Positions 53,789 to 64,000 of a stretch of 64,000 bases of DNA are shown in pieces. Below the pieces are notes generated by a model that saw nothing but the letters and a program-made list of their open reading frames with translations, had not been told where the DNA came from and made no database searches. The stretch comes from Thermothielavioides terrestris NRRL 8126. Its lineage: Eukaryota > Ascomycota > Sordariomycetes > Sordariales > Chaetomiaceae. The stretch spans positions 248,001 to 312,000 of the forward strand of contig NC_016459.1 in NCBI RefSeq assembly GCF_000226115.1, written 5' to 3'. Numbering within the stretch: the stretch's first letter is position 1; every line of letters starts with the position of its first letter. The position numbers and the translations under genes are program-made.

Positions 53789-55290
53789 GGGGGGGGGACG
53801 GCGGTTGCGAGCTCTTCAGCTTGGTTTTATGGCTTAATGAACCTGCCTAGCTTCACATCCACCGCTGAAGCCAATACTCACTACCATCAGCATTTTGGCT
53901 TCTCCGAGCCCGGTTTCACAAACATCAACAAAAGCAGGCCAGCAAATATCCAAACGGGCTTGGGAAGCTGGCCATGAGGTACAGTCTCAAGACCCTTGCC
54001 GCTTGCCGCCTTGGCCTTGAGCCCGTCTTCGTCCACCCCATATAAACGAAGCTGCTCCATTTGTTGGCCCAATGCATCAAAATGTCATCCCGTGCAAGGC
54101 CCTCAGGCACCACCTGCAACAAGCCAGGCAACATAGGCTGAATCAGAGAAGCAAGACCAAGGCACCTCTGAGACACTGGCGGCTTTGACGCTAACAAACC
54201 TGCAAGGCGCGAGCGGTTTCAAAGAAAAGAGCATTTGAACCAAAGTCCTGGACAGCGCTGCATGAGCTTCTGTGTTCCAAAACTGAAAATTGCTGCTGCA
54301 GCGGCATCCCATGCAACGCCCGCCCGGGAGGTTCACCTATCTTTGGGCCAGAATAATGTGCTACCTCGCACAAAGAGCGAGACCAAGCGTACCACATCTC
54401 ATGGAATGCCTCATGTCGCCATTATTCTGCAGTTTGCCGGAAGCTGTCTCCGAGAAACATCAGAGAATCTTGCCCTCTTGCGAAAACGAACAAAGGCAGG
54501 CAGGCCCTTTCCAATGTGTCGATATTTTCTTTTATTTTCGAGTGTCTCATCCGTGCTCATCTCTTGGTGGACAAACAATTGATTCGCCTGGCCCTGCGGG
54601 TGCGCGAAGAATTGCCTGAGCATCCACAGCCTTCAATATGCGCTCTTGAATGGATTGGAAACAGAGCATACTTAACGCGGCCAAGGTCGCATTCTGCGGC
54701 TTAGGCACTCTCCAACTCACTGTTGATCGGCTTTTGATAAATAGCCATAGGCACTGATTCCCTCACACCAGCCACTGGGTAGTTGGAGGATAGATGGTGT
54801 GATGCAAAATGAATTTACTCATCTAACACCTGTGACTGAGACACATCTCAGTCCTTACAGTGATAACTGAGACAATGCCTATTTTGTGGTAACAATGCGC
54901 GATGAGACCGGAGCACATTCCTGGTCTCAGGTGCCCCGGCCGGTGAAGCGGTGGCAGCGGTGAGAAAGAGCGATGTTGGGTTTGAAGGAGAGCGATGCGG
55001 ATACTTATGCCCAGCTCACCACCCGATCATTGCGCCCAGTCGGGCCAACAGATTCAGGCCTCGCCAACCAGCAGATGGGCCAAATTTTCTCTCGTCCACC
55101 GGGGAACCGCGATCTCTTCTGGCTCGTCCCGCCCGCGGTTGAAGCTCGCCGCCGCCGCCGACACCGCCGCCGGAGGAAAGCAAGAAATCAGTCCAATTTC
55201 AAACCAAGCAGCAACGGATCGAGGAGGAACGGCCGCACCAAACACCCCACCACCTGCTGCCACGAAGCCAGTTTTTGGCCTGATTATTCC
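53449..55290. other. Intergenic with A68-G17 tract
   Basis: 1.8 kb with no supported gene. It contains the homopolymer pair at 53713-53797. Short open frames elsewhere show no domain. Confidence 0.6.
53713..53797 (+). repeat. Homopolymer pair A68 then G17
   Basis: 68 A (53713-53780) directly followed by 17 G (53781-53797), without interruption. It lies about 265 bp downstream of the ALDH-like gene's stop codon. Confidence 0.95.
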
Positions 55291-56864
55291 ATGCCGACTT
55301 CACCCTTCAACCTGGAGCAGGACCCGACGCACTGGTCCGTGTAAGCTCCACTCTCCGCTGTCCTCAATCCGGGGGCAACCTCCATCTCACTAACCGACGC
55401 AAAAGCATGCCGGACCTCACCCAGCCCGCCGACGCCGCCCGCGGCCCGCTCAACACCTGGATCATCGAAGACGTCCAAGTCCGCAAGGTCATCCACATCG
55501 ACAAGCCCGACGGGCCCTCTTCATACATGCCCTCTTCTCCCCCCTTCCCTCCCCCGAACACCAACCCAACCACCGCCGCCGCCAGCGGCACCGTCCCGTC
55601 AGCCTTCCCCACCCCCAGCGCCCAGAACAGCAACAGCAGCACCAAGTGCAGGACCACCTCCGCCCCCAGAGCCATGCCGCCCACCGGTTCCTGCACGGTG
55701 TGCAAGGACCACCACTTCCACCCCGCTCGCGCCGCGCTTCACCCACAGATCCCCACCGCCAACAACGCAGACCGCACCACCACCACCTCTCGCGTCACCA
55801 GCGCCACCCTCGGCCTGGACCCCTCCAGCTACTACCGCGACCGCGTTCAGGACGCCACCGACTCGCTTGAGCGGCAGGCGCTGCGGGAGCAGCAGCGGCG
55901 GGAGGCGGAGTTGCGCGAGGAGCGGGAGCGCGAACGGCGAGTGAGGCTTGAACTGGAGCGGGAGCGAGCAAGGCTTGAAGTGGAGCGCGCGGCGGCCGTA
56001 GCGGAGGAGGTTCGAAGGGTGCGCGAACGGCTGGAGCGTGAGCGGGCCGAGGCGGCGGAGAGGGAGAGGGCGGCGCGGGAGCAGGCGGCGCGCGAGGCCG
56101 AGGTGAAGACGCAGACAAAGCAGCGCGAGCTGGAGGCGGCCGCGGCCCGCGCGAGGAGGGCCAGGGAATTGGAGGATGCCGCGGTTGCGCGGGCCGTGGA
56201 GGAGTCGATTCTTAGCGAGGCGGCGAGGAGCCTGAAGGTGGCGGCGGAGGAGGAGGAGAGGGGGAGGAAGCGGGTTGCCGCGGCGGCGGCCGCCGCCGCC
56301 AGGGAGAAAGCGATGATGGAGGCTGAGGCCGTGGCGATGGAGGAGAGACTGTGGCGATTGGTGGGACGGAAGCAGGAGTGGGGTGGGTTGAGGATGGCCG
56401 GCGGGCTGGCCGAGCATGGCGGCTTATTCGGCCCGGCACTGCGCCCGTTGGGACCGAGACTGGCCGACTTGCGGACGCTCGATGATCATGGCGGGAAGCA
56501 CATGCCGTCTTCGCCCTCAGCGGCGTCGCCCTTGGCCGGCTGCGCTGGTCATAAGGGACCGGTGCGCCAGTCGTCCGAGTCGACATGGGCCAATTCCCCT
56601 ACGTCGATCTCTTCCGGTCCCACTCTCCGGGCCAGCAGCTCGACGAGCGAGGCATTTGGGCTCGGCCCCTGGGATCGAGAACTCGACATCGGCCGACTCG
56701 GTGAGACCGAGGCGCACATCTGGCGCAATGGGCGGGAGGATGGCTGGGGGTGGCGCGAGACTACCACCGAGCGCCACGAGACCATCATCTGCCGCGAGGA
56801 GGGACGCAACGGAGTAGGTTGCTGCTGCAGGGACGTCTCCAAGCCCACCTCGGGTTTTCTGTGA
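55291..56864 (+). CDS. Coiled-coil protein of unknown function
   Basis: 502 residues from exons 55291-55340 and 55406-56864 (phase 2, CACTAAC branch word, AAAAG acceptor). The N-terminus (PLNTWIIEDVQVRKVIHIDKP) looks folded, followed by a Ser/Pro/Thr-rich linker and a small Cys/His patch (CTVCKDHHFH). Residues of about 165-325 are an almost unbroken Glu/Arg/Ala helix (RREAELREERERERRVRLEL and onward), a long single helix or coiled coil. The C-terminal ~150 residues are low complexity except for GPWDRELDIGRLGE and a Cys-rich end. I do not recognise a family; a structural or scaffold role is the most one can infer. The start could lie further upstream. Confidence 0.7.
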
Positions 56865-57193
56865 GCATCCAACAATTGGACAGTATTGGGCGGCGGAGTC
56901 TTCATTTTGGATTCTTGTTCGCGCAGGTTTCGGTTATTGGACGGTTTGTTTTTTTCCTGTTTTTGAACCTTCACTTGGAAGAGAACTCATAGACTTAGAT
57001 TGCTTGGAATCAGGGAATTCAACACAGATTGAGCTGAATCATGATCGACCGTTTATCGAGGGATCGAATCACACAAGGAGGCGAGAATAGACGGTTGGGC
57101 ACTTCGATACGGCAACAAAGATGTGAGCCGGGGCAAACTAATGACAACAAAGCAATCGCACTGAGCGAACAACTGCATCTGCCTCCCATATAC
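56865..57193. other. Intergenic, convergent gene ends
   Basis: 329 bp, nothing recognised. Confidence 0.6.
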
Positions 57194-57556
57194 CTAATCC
57201 TCCTCTTCATCAGAGCCCTTCGTCTCGTTCCGAGGCGCGGGGGGAAACTTCGCTTTTCCTTCGGCACTCGGTCCCCATCCGCCGTAGCCCTGAGACGTCT
57301 CCAGTCCGCCAAAGCCCGAAGCCTGACCCATGGCCAGCTTGCCGGCGAGTTGGTTGCCAGCGACGCCGGGCCGGTCCTTGGCCCATGCGTTCAGCTGCTC
57401 CCGGTTCATGCCCGTATACTTCTGGAGGTCGGCGTCCGAGATCTTGACGTTGCGGCTCGTCTTGGCGTCGACATAGCGCTGGTAGAGCGACTTTTTGGTC
57501 TTGGGGCTTTTTCCCTCGGCGGAGGGGTTCATAGCTGCTTGTTTGACACTCGTCAT
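57194..57556 (-). CDS. Small acidic-tailed unknown protein
   Basis: 120 residues, single exon; the ATG at 57556 is preferred, with an in-frame ATG at 57640 as the alternative (adds 28 residues). A basic N-terminal half contains KTKKSLYQRYVDAKTSRNV and ISDADLQKYTGMNREQLNAWA, which looks like a helical, possibly DNA- or protein-binding unit. A Gly-rich stretch and an acidic C-terminus (GSDEEED) follow. I know no named family. Codon use and the sharp stop favour a real gene. Confidence 0.65.
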   Translation of the reverse strand: MTSVKQAAMNPSAEGKSPKTKKSLYQRYVDAKTSRNVKISDADLQKYTGMNREQLNAWAKDRPGVAGNQLAGKLAMGQASGFGGLETSQGYGGWGPSAEGKAKFPPAPRNETKGSDEEED

Positions 57557-58541
57557 GGCTGTGGAGAGGCTGCTATCCGCGGTGCTGGTAGGTAGTGTGG
57601 CCGACTTAATAGCGGTGGGTTGGTAAGGACTACGTGACAAAGAGATGGTTCTGTGTTGAACGCACGAAGACTGAACTGGACTTTGACTGTTGTGGGAGAA
57701 GGATGGTGTGCTTTAAAATGGGCGATCCAGGCACGTAGCAAGCAGCCGATCTCATTTGCTTCGTCTTGAACTGCGAGTGTTTGCCCGCCTGCTCCGCCAC
57801 ACGCTACGCGCCAATGCCCACTCACAGTCACCAGACAACCAACGCCCGACCTAGAACACAGCCTCATAACAGTATGCAAAGAATCAGCTGCTCCTCGTTA
57901 CGTCGCAGTCTTGGGGGCCAAAACTCGGTGGTACTCCGGCGCCCGGGTCGAGCAGCTTTCCTGCTATTCCCGGGCGCCAGAACACCAGCCTGCAAGAAGA
58001 ATGTTGGCTTTCGTCTGGAGCTCTGTAGCAAGACGCCCACACACTCTGCAGCCTTAGAAACTTCTTCGTTCCGGTCGTACCCGAGCCAGTGCACTACACA
58101 GCCACATGTCGCCTGCTCGCATGTGCTTGATTGTCTAGAGTGCGTTGCCAGAATCTCAACAGCCCAACTCCTTCTACGACGCAGTGCGGTCCGCCGGTCC
58201 GCAAACGGGGATCTGCATGTTCGCAGCAGCCACTGAGGAGTGACCGGGCCTCAGTTCCCCTACTCGCCTCCTGCCCACATATGCATCTTCTCTTGGCCCT
58301 CATTGGATTCAAGCTGCCATCCTAACCCCAACTCGCGCTAGAGGACTTGAGGGTCTTCAGTGGCGATGGGCAATCTCCAACGTTACTCTGTGAGTAAAGT
58401 GAGCGCTCAAGGCTCTAGATTGGATATAGCCACCTCGTCCACGGTGCTGGCCATGGGCTTGATGCTGTTCCCCCTCTATGTTCCTCTTCTTCTTTTCTGT
58501 GCTGAAAGGAAGACTGCTTAAACCTTTGGGACCAGGGAAAG
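57557..58541. other. Intergenic
   Basis: Upstream of the small acidic protein and downstream of the membrane protein gene. No gene, repeat or RNA recognised. Confidence 0.55.
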
Positions 58542-59215
58542 TTAAATAAAAACGTAAAGCTCTACAATACACGTAACGTGGACCAGAACCATGATTCCCA
58601 GAGCACACGCTGCAACGGCATCGACCAACAACGCCAGGGCGACCGCCCCGGTGAATGCCGCGGCCGCGAGCTTCGTTCTCATCTCGGGCCCAGCGGCGAG
58701 ACGAAACCACACCTGCAAGATATACGCCGTCCCACCGGCGAACATGGTCGCCACTCCGCGGACCACCAGCAGCTGCACGACTAGGATGGCAAGATAGATG
58801 GCGAGCGCGATCGCCTTGCGCAGCTTCCGCCAGCGACCGCTCAGGTACGGCGCGAGCCAGAGAATGAGACGGGGGGGGGACTGCCCGGACTGGCCCGGTA
58901 GCAGCCGGCAAAACAATGCAATCGGCCCGGTGCTGGTACAGGCGTTCGCGCCGGTGGCTTGCGCTACCGCTGCCGCTGCTTTCTCGTCTTTTTCCTCTTC
59001 TTCCAGGTTAGCCTGTGCCGGTGCCCGACTCTTCCCGGTCTGTGGCACGTGTGCGTACTCTGAGGCGATTGGTTCTCATGCCGGTGATGCGCGACTGCCA
59101 TTACCACCGTCACGACCCAGAACGCGATGATCAGGTAGACGTAGAGGGCAAACACAAGCGGGTTAAAGGCTTGCTGCTGTCCTGGCTGCTGCCTCTGGTT
59201 TCCGTGTTGCTCCAT
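58542..59215 (-). CDS. Small multi-pass membrane protein of unknown function
   Basis: 202 residues from exons 59215-59105 and 59039-58542; the donor GTAATG and acceptor CCACAG join in phase 0 and avoid stop codons that other joins would meet. One hydrophobic segment lies in exon 1 (FALYVYLIIAFWVVTV) and three or four in exon 2 (AIALAIYLAILVVQLLVV, MFAGGTAYILQVWF, LAAAAFTGAVALALLV, ALGIMVLVHVTCIVEL), with a charged loop (EEEEKDEKAAAA) between them. No family is recognised. Confidence 0.6.
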
Positions 59216-61414
59216 GTTTGATGAGCTTCAAGAGGTAACTGATTTATTTGGGTGTTCAAGAGTTTGGCCCCGAAGGCTTCGCTGTCTAGACGATACTGCA
59301 AGTCAGGAGTGTGGGCGAGTGTAACCGTGGCTCCGCAGCGTGCTCCGCCAGCGACACGGCGAGACATCAAAAAGCGTCAGAGCCCAGCACCACCTGGTCA
59401 TCCGCCCGCATGGCTGCTTGGCTGCGAAGCCCCACTCACATACACGACTTAGCTAACTTGATCCGTCGATGTGCACTCAGGCGGTTATGGAACAACGCTC
59501 GGGCCGAGAGCACCTTCTCTCGGCCTCGACAGAGTATTCAGGCTCTCTTCGGGCAGGCTGCCATTCCAACCCCAACCTGAGACCTGTCCTTCGCGGGTTT
59601 TACGCGGGAATGAACAAACAACGCGTCTGGAGTACAGACAACAACATGTCGCCGACCGCGGCTTCGCTGGCGCTTGGTCGTTCTGATTGCTCCCGATGGC
59701 TCGACGAGAGTCCCGAGAATATGGGATATGGTTATCGCTGGTTGGACTAGGGAATTGGCCTGGACGAATCGACCGTGTCGCCAGGTAACCGAGTGGATTG
59801 CGGCGCGTGGGTTGTGGTTTGTGCTTTTGTGTCCGACATCCACTCCCGGGCCGGTTCCGGCATTTTCTTGGATTGGCTGAGACCAGGCCAGAACTTGGGG
59901 ATAGATATTCAGTATAATAGCGCTACCTCGCTCGCAAGGGGAGCGTAGAAGACCGTGAGGCTACCTATGGTTGCATAGGGTAACAGAGAACATCGCGCAA
60001 TCCACAAACCGAGTGTTTCCCGGAGGGTTTTATACACAAGTAGCGTCTCACACTGGATCGTGCTTCTCTCCCTTTGAGATGCCCCAGAATTCTCCCTGGG
60101 TCAATGTTCTCCCCCTCTTGCAGCTTCATCAGTTCCAAATGAACATCCGGTGGTCCCCCTTGATCGTCGGCAAGATGGCAGACAGTACAGCAGAAGAGAG
60201 CAGAGTGGCCGAACTGCAACGGAACTGCCAGCCTGAACAGCATACAATGTAGTAGTTGTGGTATTGGCTGTTGATGGCCTACCGCTCCAGTGCACCAGCC
60301 CGGCCGGCGTGGTGCAAGTCCGAGCCATTGAGCTGCGCCTCGAACCCCCCCGCGTCTTCGGCAAGGCGAATCTGCTGCATAATTGCCCATCTTCTAGGGG
60401 CACATTTAAGCTTCTTCGTTGTGGCACGGGATGTGGAACGACCACCCCGGTACGCGGTGGCACTGAGTGCTTGAGAAGTTGGGCCAGCGTGAGATACCAA
60501 TGTGGAATGTTGCGGACACGGCTGCCCAATCGGCGGCTTTCTGAGGTTCGCATGATTTAAAAGTCGGCTGAAAGAGGAAAAACCCGACGACACATCGTCC
60601 TTCGCCTTGTCGGGTCGGCAGCCTATGCCGGTGCGGGTTCGCAATGTCATGTCGGACGCTATCCTGTTCCGGGCTACATTTCTTAGCCATCCATACTACA
60701 GCAAGGCAGTTGGGACGTCAAGAAGACGGGATGCCACGTGTGATAGGTCGTCGAAGCAACCGAATGCCGGTTAAAGAGGCGACAAGGACATATAGCGCCG
60801 TCGATCTCGGCAGTTTTTTAAGGTGGCCGGCAGATATATATCTACGGAAATTCTGCGTGTCGCAACGCAGCCGAACAGGCTGCTGGTTTGTGGCCCACCG
60901 CGTCCGCTAAATAAACCCCCATCCAGAGGATCACTTGGCCTCCCTTTCCTGGACAATATCCCGGGTTGCGAATTGTGAAACCATTGGGAGGGTCCCACTT
61001 TGTTGCTTCTCGTTGCATACCCCGTGTCTGTCAGGAGTAGGCACGGTAAATTGGGTGCCATTAGCCAGCTCTTGCTGCTCTTCTAGACGCCGATGGGCGT
61101 TTGCATGTCTATATAGAGACATATCTATATACCGCAGGGGTGACTCTTTCCAATCAGTGCCATCCCAGCCCCGCATGCAAATGAAGCGATATATGACTTT
61201 GTATCCCGGAGAGTTCGGGAATGGCAAGTCGTGGTCGCCCCCGTGGAAGGCTTCCGCGACAGCCTAGGCCCTCGATGGCCCCCGTGGGCCCTAGGAGATA
61301 CGCTCCAATATATATTGTCTTCCACTTGCCCACCTCCCCGTTGTTGGTCGACTTCTGGTCTGGTTCTCCAAAGTCGCCTTCGCCAGCTGACCTCAAGCTT
61401 TGACTCGAATCGCC
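59216..61414. other. Intergenic, DUF1996 promoter at right end
   Basis: 2.2 kb without a supported gene. Near the right end are a TATATAT box (61309-61315) and GGCTAA words on the minus strand at 60683-60688 and 61061-61066. Confidence 0.55.
61309..61315 (+). promoter_or_regulatory. TATA box of the DUF1996 gene
   Basis: TATATAT about 100 bp upstream of the start codon at 61415. Confidence 0.45.
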
Positions 61415-62911
61415 ATGAAGTGGCTCTCGCTCGCCCTCGTCCTTGCTGGGCCCTCCGAGGCCGCCCTGCGCTTCGGGTGCTCCACTGTGAGCATCCAGCG
61501 GCTTGACCCCCTCGTCGAGCCAGGCAAGATACCGTCGGCGCACCTGCACCAGATCGTGGGCGGCAACGCCTTCAACGCGACCATGGTGGGCGACATCTCG
61601 GAGAAGGCCACCTGCACGACGTGCACCTTCTCGGAGGACTTCTCCAACTACTGGACTGCCGTGATGTTCTTTAGGCACACCAACGGCTCGTACAAGCGCG
61701 TGCCCCTGATGCAGAACACGGCGCTGCCCAACGGCATCAACGGCGGCATGACGATCTACTACACGCAGCAGGACTTCACCTCAAACGGCAACCAGAAGAT
61801 CACCGCCTTCAAGCCGGTAAGCAAACCACCGACACCAGGCTGCCTGCTTGTCTGCCAGGGGAGCGTGCCGACTGACTCGGCTCTTTTGTCGTGCTCAGGG
61901 CTTCCGCATGACGGTCGGCAGCCCGACGTACAGCGCCGCGCCGAGCTCCTCGGGCAACCCGGGCCTGCGGTTCGTCTGCCTCGACAACAAGGCGACACGC
62001 TTCCCCGAGCTGCCCACCTTCCCGACCAAGCCCTGCAAGGGCGGCATCATGACGGTGCACCACTTCCCGGCGTGAGTCCCCCTCATCCGCCTACAAGAAC
62101 TGCGGTCCTTGCCTTTCCCACTCCATTCCTCCCTTGGCTTTCAGTCCCCCCAACCTCTCTCCTGTCCTGCTCTGGTAACTAACGTTGTGCTTCCACAGCT
62201 GCTGGGACGGCAAGAACCTCGACTCGCCCGACCACCAATCGCACATGTACAACACGGTGCGCGAGGCCTTCACGCCGGCGGGGCCGTGCCCGGCCTCGCA
62301 CCCGGTGCGCATGCCGCAGCTCGCCTACGAGACCCTCTGGGACACGACGCAGTTCAACGACATGTGGCCGACGGACGGCAGCCAGCCGTTCGTGCTGAGC
62401 TTCGGCGACCACGTCGGCTACGGCACGCACGCCGACTACGTACGTTTTTCTTTACCTTTACTGTTCTGTGTGCGCTGGGTTAGGCTGGCGTAGATGATGG
62501 CGCAGGCCCTTTCCCCGTCCCAATGTTCCCCTTGTCAATTTTGGGTCTTCTGCACGCCCAATGATGTCTCCTGGTACGCTCGGAAGGAACGGGAGGGCTG
62601 ACAGGTTCTGGTGATCAGGTCTTCGGCTGGAAGGGCGACTCGCTGCAGCGCGCCATGGACTCGTCGTGCATGTTCACGGCGTGCGAGAACGGCAGGCCGC
62701 TGAAGAGCCAGAGCGTGGCGGACATGAACAAGTGCTCGGTCAAGAGCACGGTGCACGAGAATATCGATGGATGTAAGTTATCGTCTCTCCTCCGGCTTCT
62801 CCGATTATTGCTTCAGCGTTTTTTTGCTCTTGGAGCTTGAAAATTACGGATGCTGACTCGTGCTTTGCAGGGCTGACGAGCCTCCCTGGCCAGCCCAGCA
62901 TGTCGATGTGA
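61415..62911 (+). CDS. Secreted DUF1996 protein
   Basis: 336 residues from exons 61415-61816, 61899-62071, 62199-62439, 62619-62772 and 62871-62911. A short signal peptide (MKWLSLALVLAGPSEA) precedes the domain, which starts LRFGCSTVSIQRLDPLV and shows KIPSAHLHQIVGGNAF, CTTCTFSEDFSNYW, CWDGKNLDSPDHQSHM and a closing DMNKCSVK. DUF1996 proteins are common in the secretomes of plant-biomass-degrading fungi, often with paired cysteines and conserved histidines; their activity is not established. It has no CBM1 or WSC domain. It may belong to the same plant-wall-degrading response as the xylanase and esterase. Confidence 0.92.
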
Positions 62912-64000
62912 GATGGAAGGGGTGGGTGGGTGTCGTCGGTTGTGTGAAATGCGATGGGGGTTGCATTGGGAGTTTGGAACACGAGTCCGGGGACGTGAGA
63001 CGTGTTTCGATTCTGCCCAGTTATACTACTATTTTATTCCTCCGTAGCCGATCTTTCGATTGTATGTCAGGTGCGAACATGTTGGTGAAAGCCGTGTGCC
63101 GTACGAGCTTCCCATGCCAAGATTGTGGTGATGGCGGATGCGAGGTCATGCCTCAGACCTGGCATCTTGCAGCGATAGGACAGGCATGAAGACAATGCGG
63201 TAGGCAACATCGCCGAGTTGTCAGGAACACACTCCTGTATCCGGGAGATAGCAAGTCTGTGACCCACAACAATCATCGCAGCCGCGATGGGATAAACTTC
63301 AATAAGCCATACATACATCCGCCGCGCCGGTGAAGGCTGGCGCTGGCGTTCACCCGGCACGCTGACAGCGAGAACAGCAAGCCCGTGGTAGGATTACAAG
63401 AGTCCGCCCACGCCGCTGTCAGGCTTCCGCAGCCCGCTTCTCCGGAGCAAGTCCATGAAGCCGTCTAACCCCAATCGAGGCCACTCCACTCTCCACCTCG
63501 ACATGACAAGATACCATGCATAAAAATGCCCCCACAGACCTTGCAAGAATGCCAACATGCCAACCGAAGTGTAGCGACGTCGTAAAAAGCAGGCCGTATC
63601 GTCAATGCTCCGTCTAGGCGCCGAGCCCGACCGAAGAGCAGAACTTTTGGTCGTCAGAAAGAAATGATCGAAATAGCCAAAAATATTGAAGGGTGGCTCC
63701 GGTACCGCCGCAAGGAGGAGCCAACGGCACAGGAGTCAGCGCAAGTCGAGCGCCATCGCCTGTGCCACAACCGCCATCCGCCGTCCCCGGACCCCGTGCA
63801 ACAGAGGCACCTCCGACCCGGGATGACGCGGGCGGACAGCAACTGCCGCATCGGCGATCCCCAAAGCGGGCCGATCAAGAGCCACCCGCCACCGAAACAT
63901 CCGAAACACCGAACAGAAAACCCAACAAAACTCCACCTCTTACACTCGCTCCTCAATATCCCCTCTCGTCATGGAAACTAACCCTGTTCCTCCACTCGCC
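62912..64000. other. Right-end intergenic sequence
   Basis: No supported gene to the window edge. An ATG at 63971 opens a frame that runs off the end after ten codons and cannot be judged. Confidence 0.5.

Noticed and set aside
53713..53797. Processed pseudogene or LINE tail explanation for the A68 run
   Set aside because: No gene remnant upstream of the run on the expected side and no target duplication visible; kept only as an open question.
63380..63600. Possible C-terminal exon on the minus strand near 63.4-63.6 kb
   Set aside because: A 68-codon open stretch ending in a stop, without a domain or convincing acceptor; length is compatible with chance.
63971..64000. ATG opening a frame at the right edge
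   Set aside because: Only ten codons are inside the window; nothing supports it as a gene start.

Overview
The window is nuclear DNA of a filamentous ascomycete, most likely a Sordariomycete close to Sordariales/Chaetomiaceae. The evidence is GC-rich coding sequence broken by many short introns (about 50-230 bp, GTRNGT donors, CTRAC-like branch points), Zn(II)2Cys6 regulators, CBM1-tagged secreted xylan enzymes, a 2EXR-domain protein, and AT-rich repeats whose copies differ mainly by transitions, as repeat-induced point mutation (RIP) leaves them. The lineage is inferred from gene types and style. I re-built exon structures by hand from splice sites and reading phase; all multi-exon models below close in frame. 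I saw no tRNA, rRNA, CRISPR or bacterial-type operon.

Region 1-2100 is a repeat block: a truncated and a complete copy of a ~369-bp TA-flanked MITE, a large inverted repeat, a 207-bp direct repeat and minisatellites. A second, better preserved MITE copy lies at 27482-27850 in the bidirectional promoter of AIM24 and a kinesin.

Region 2.3-23.2 kb holds a Zn2Cys6 regulator, a mitochondrial HHE (hemerythrin-like) protein, a GH10 xylanase with CBM1, a nuclear basic/low-complexity protein, a small secreted cysteine-rich protein, a short-chain dehydrogenase pseudogene, a CE5 acetyl xylan esterase with CBM1, a 2EXR protein, a dihydrodipicolinate-synthase-family aldolase and an isochorismatase-family hydrolase. 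Xylanase and esterase probably act together on acetylated xylan; candidate XlnR/Xyr1 sites lie upstream of both.

Region 23.7-33.4 kb is housekeeping: a MutY-type adenine DNA glycosylase, AIM24, a kinesin-10/Kid-like chromokinesin with a C-terminal helix-hairpin-helix, and the mitochondrial ABC exporter Atm1.

Region 33.8-53.4 kb is the most interesting: an MFS transporter, a flavin monooxygenase fused to an acetoacetate-decarboxylase-like domain, a hybrid C2H2/Zn2Cys6 regulator, a LigB/DODA-type extradiol ring-cleaving dioxygenase, a CocE/S15 hydrolase, a fumarylacetoacetase-family hydrolase, a single-domain cupin, a small unknown protein and an aldehyde-dehydrogenase-like protein that lacks its catalytic cysteine. 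Together they look like an uncharacterised aromatic hydroxylation / meta-cleavage catabolic cluster with its own transporter and regulator.

Region 55-64 kb holds a long coiled-coil protein, a small conserved-looking acidic protein, a small membrane protein and a secreted DUF1996 protein. Most remaining sequence is intergenic, with homopolymer runs including A68 followed directly by G17.
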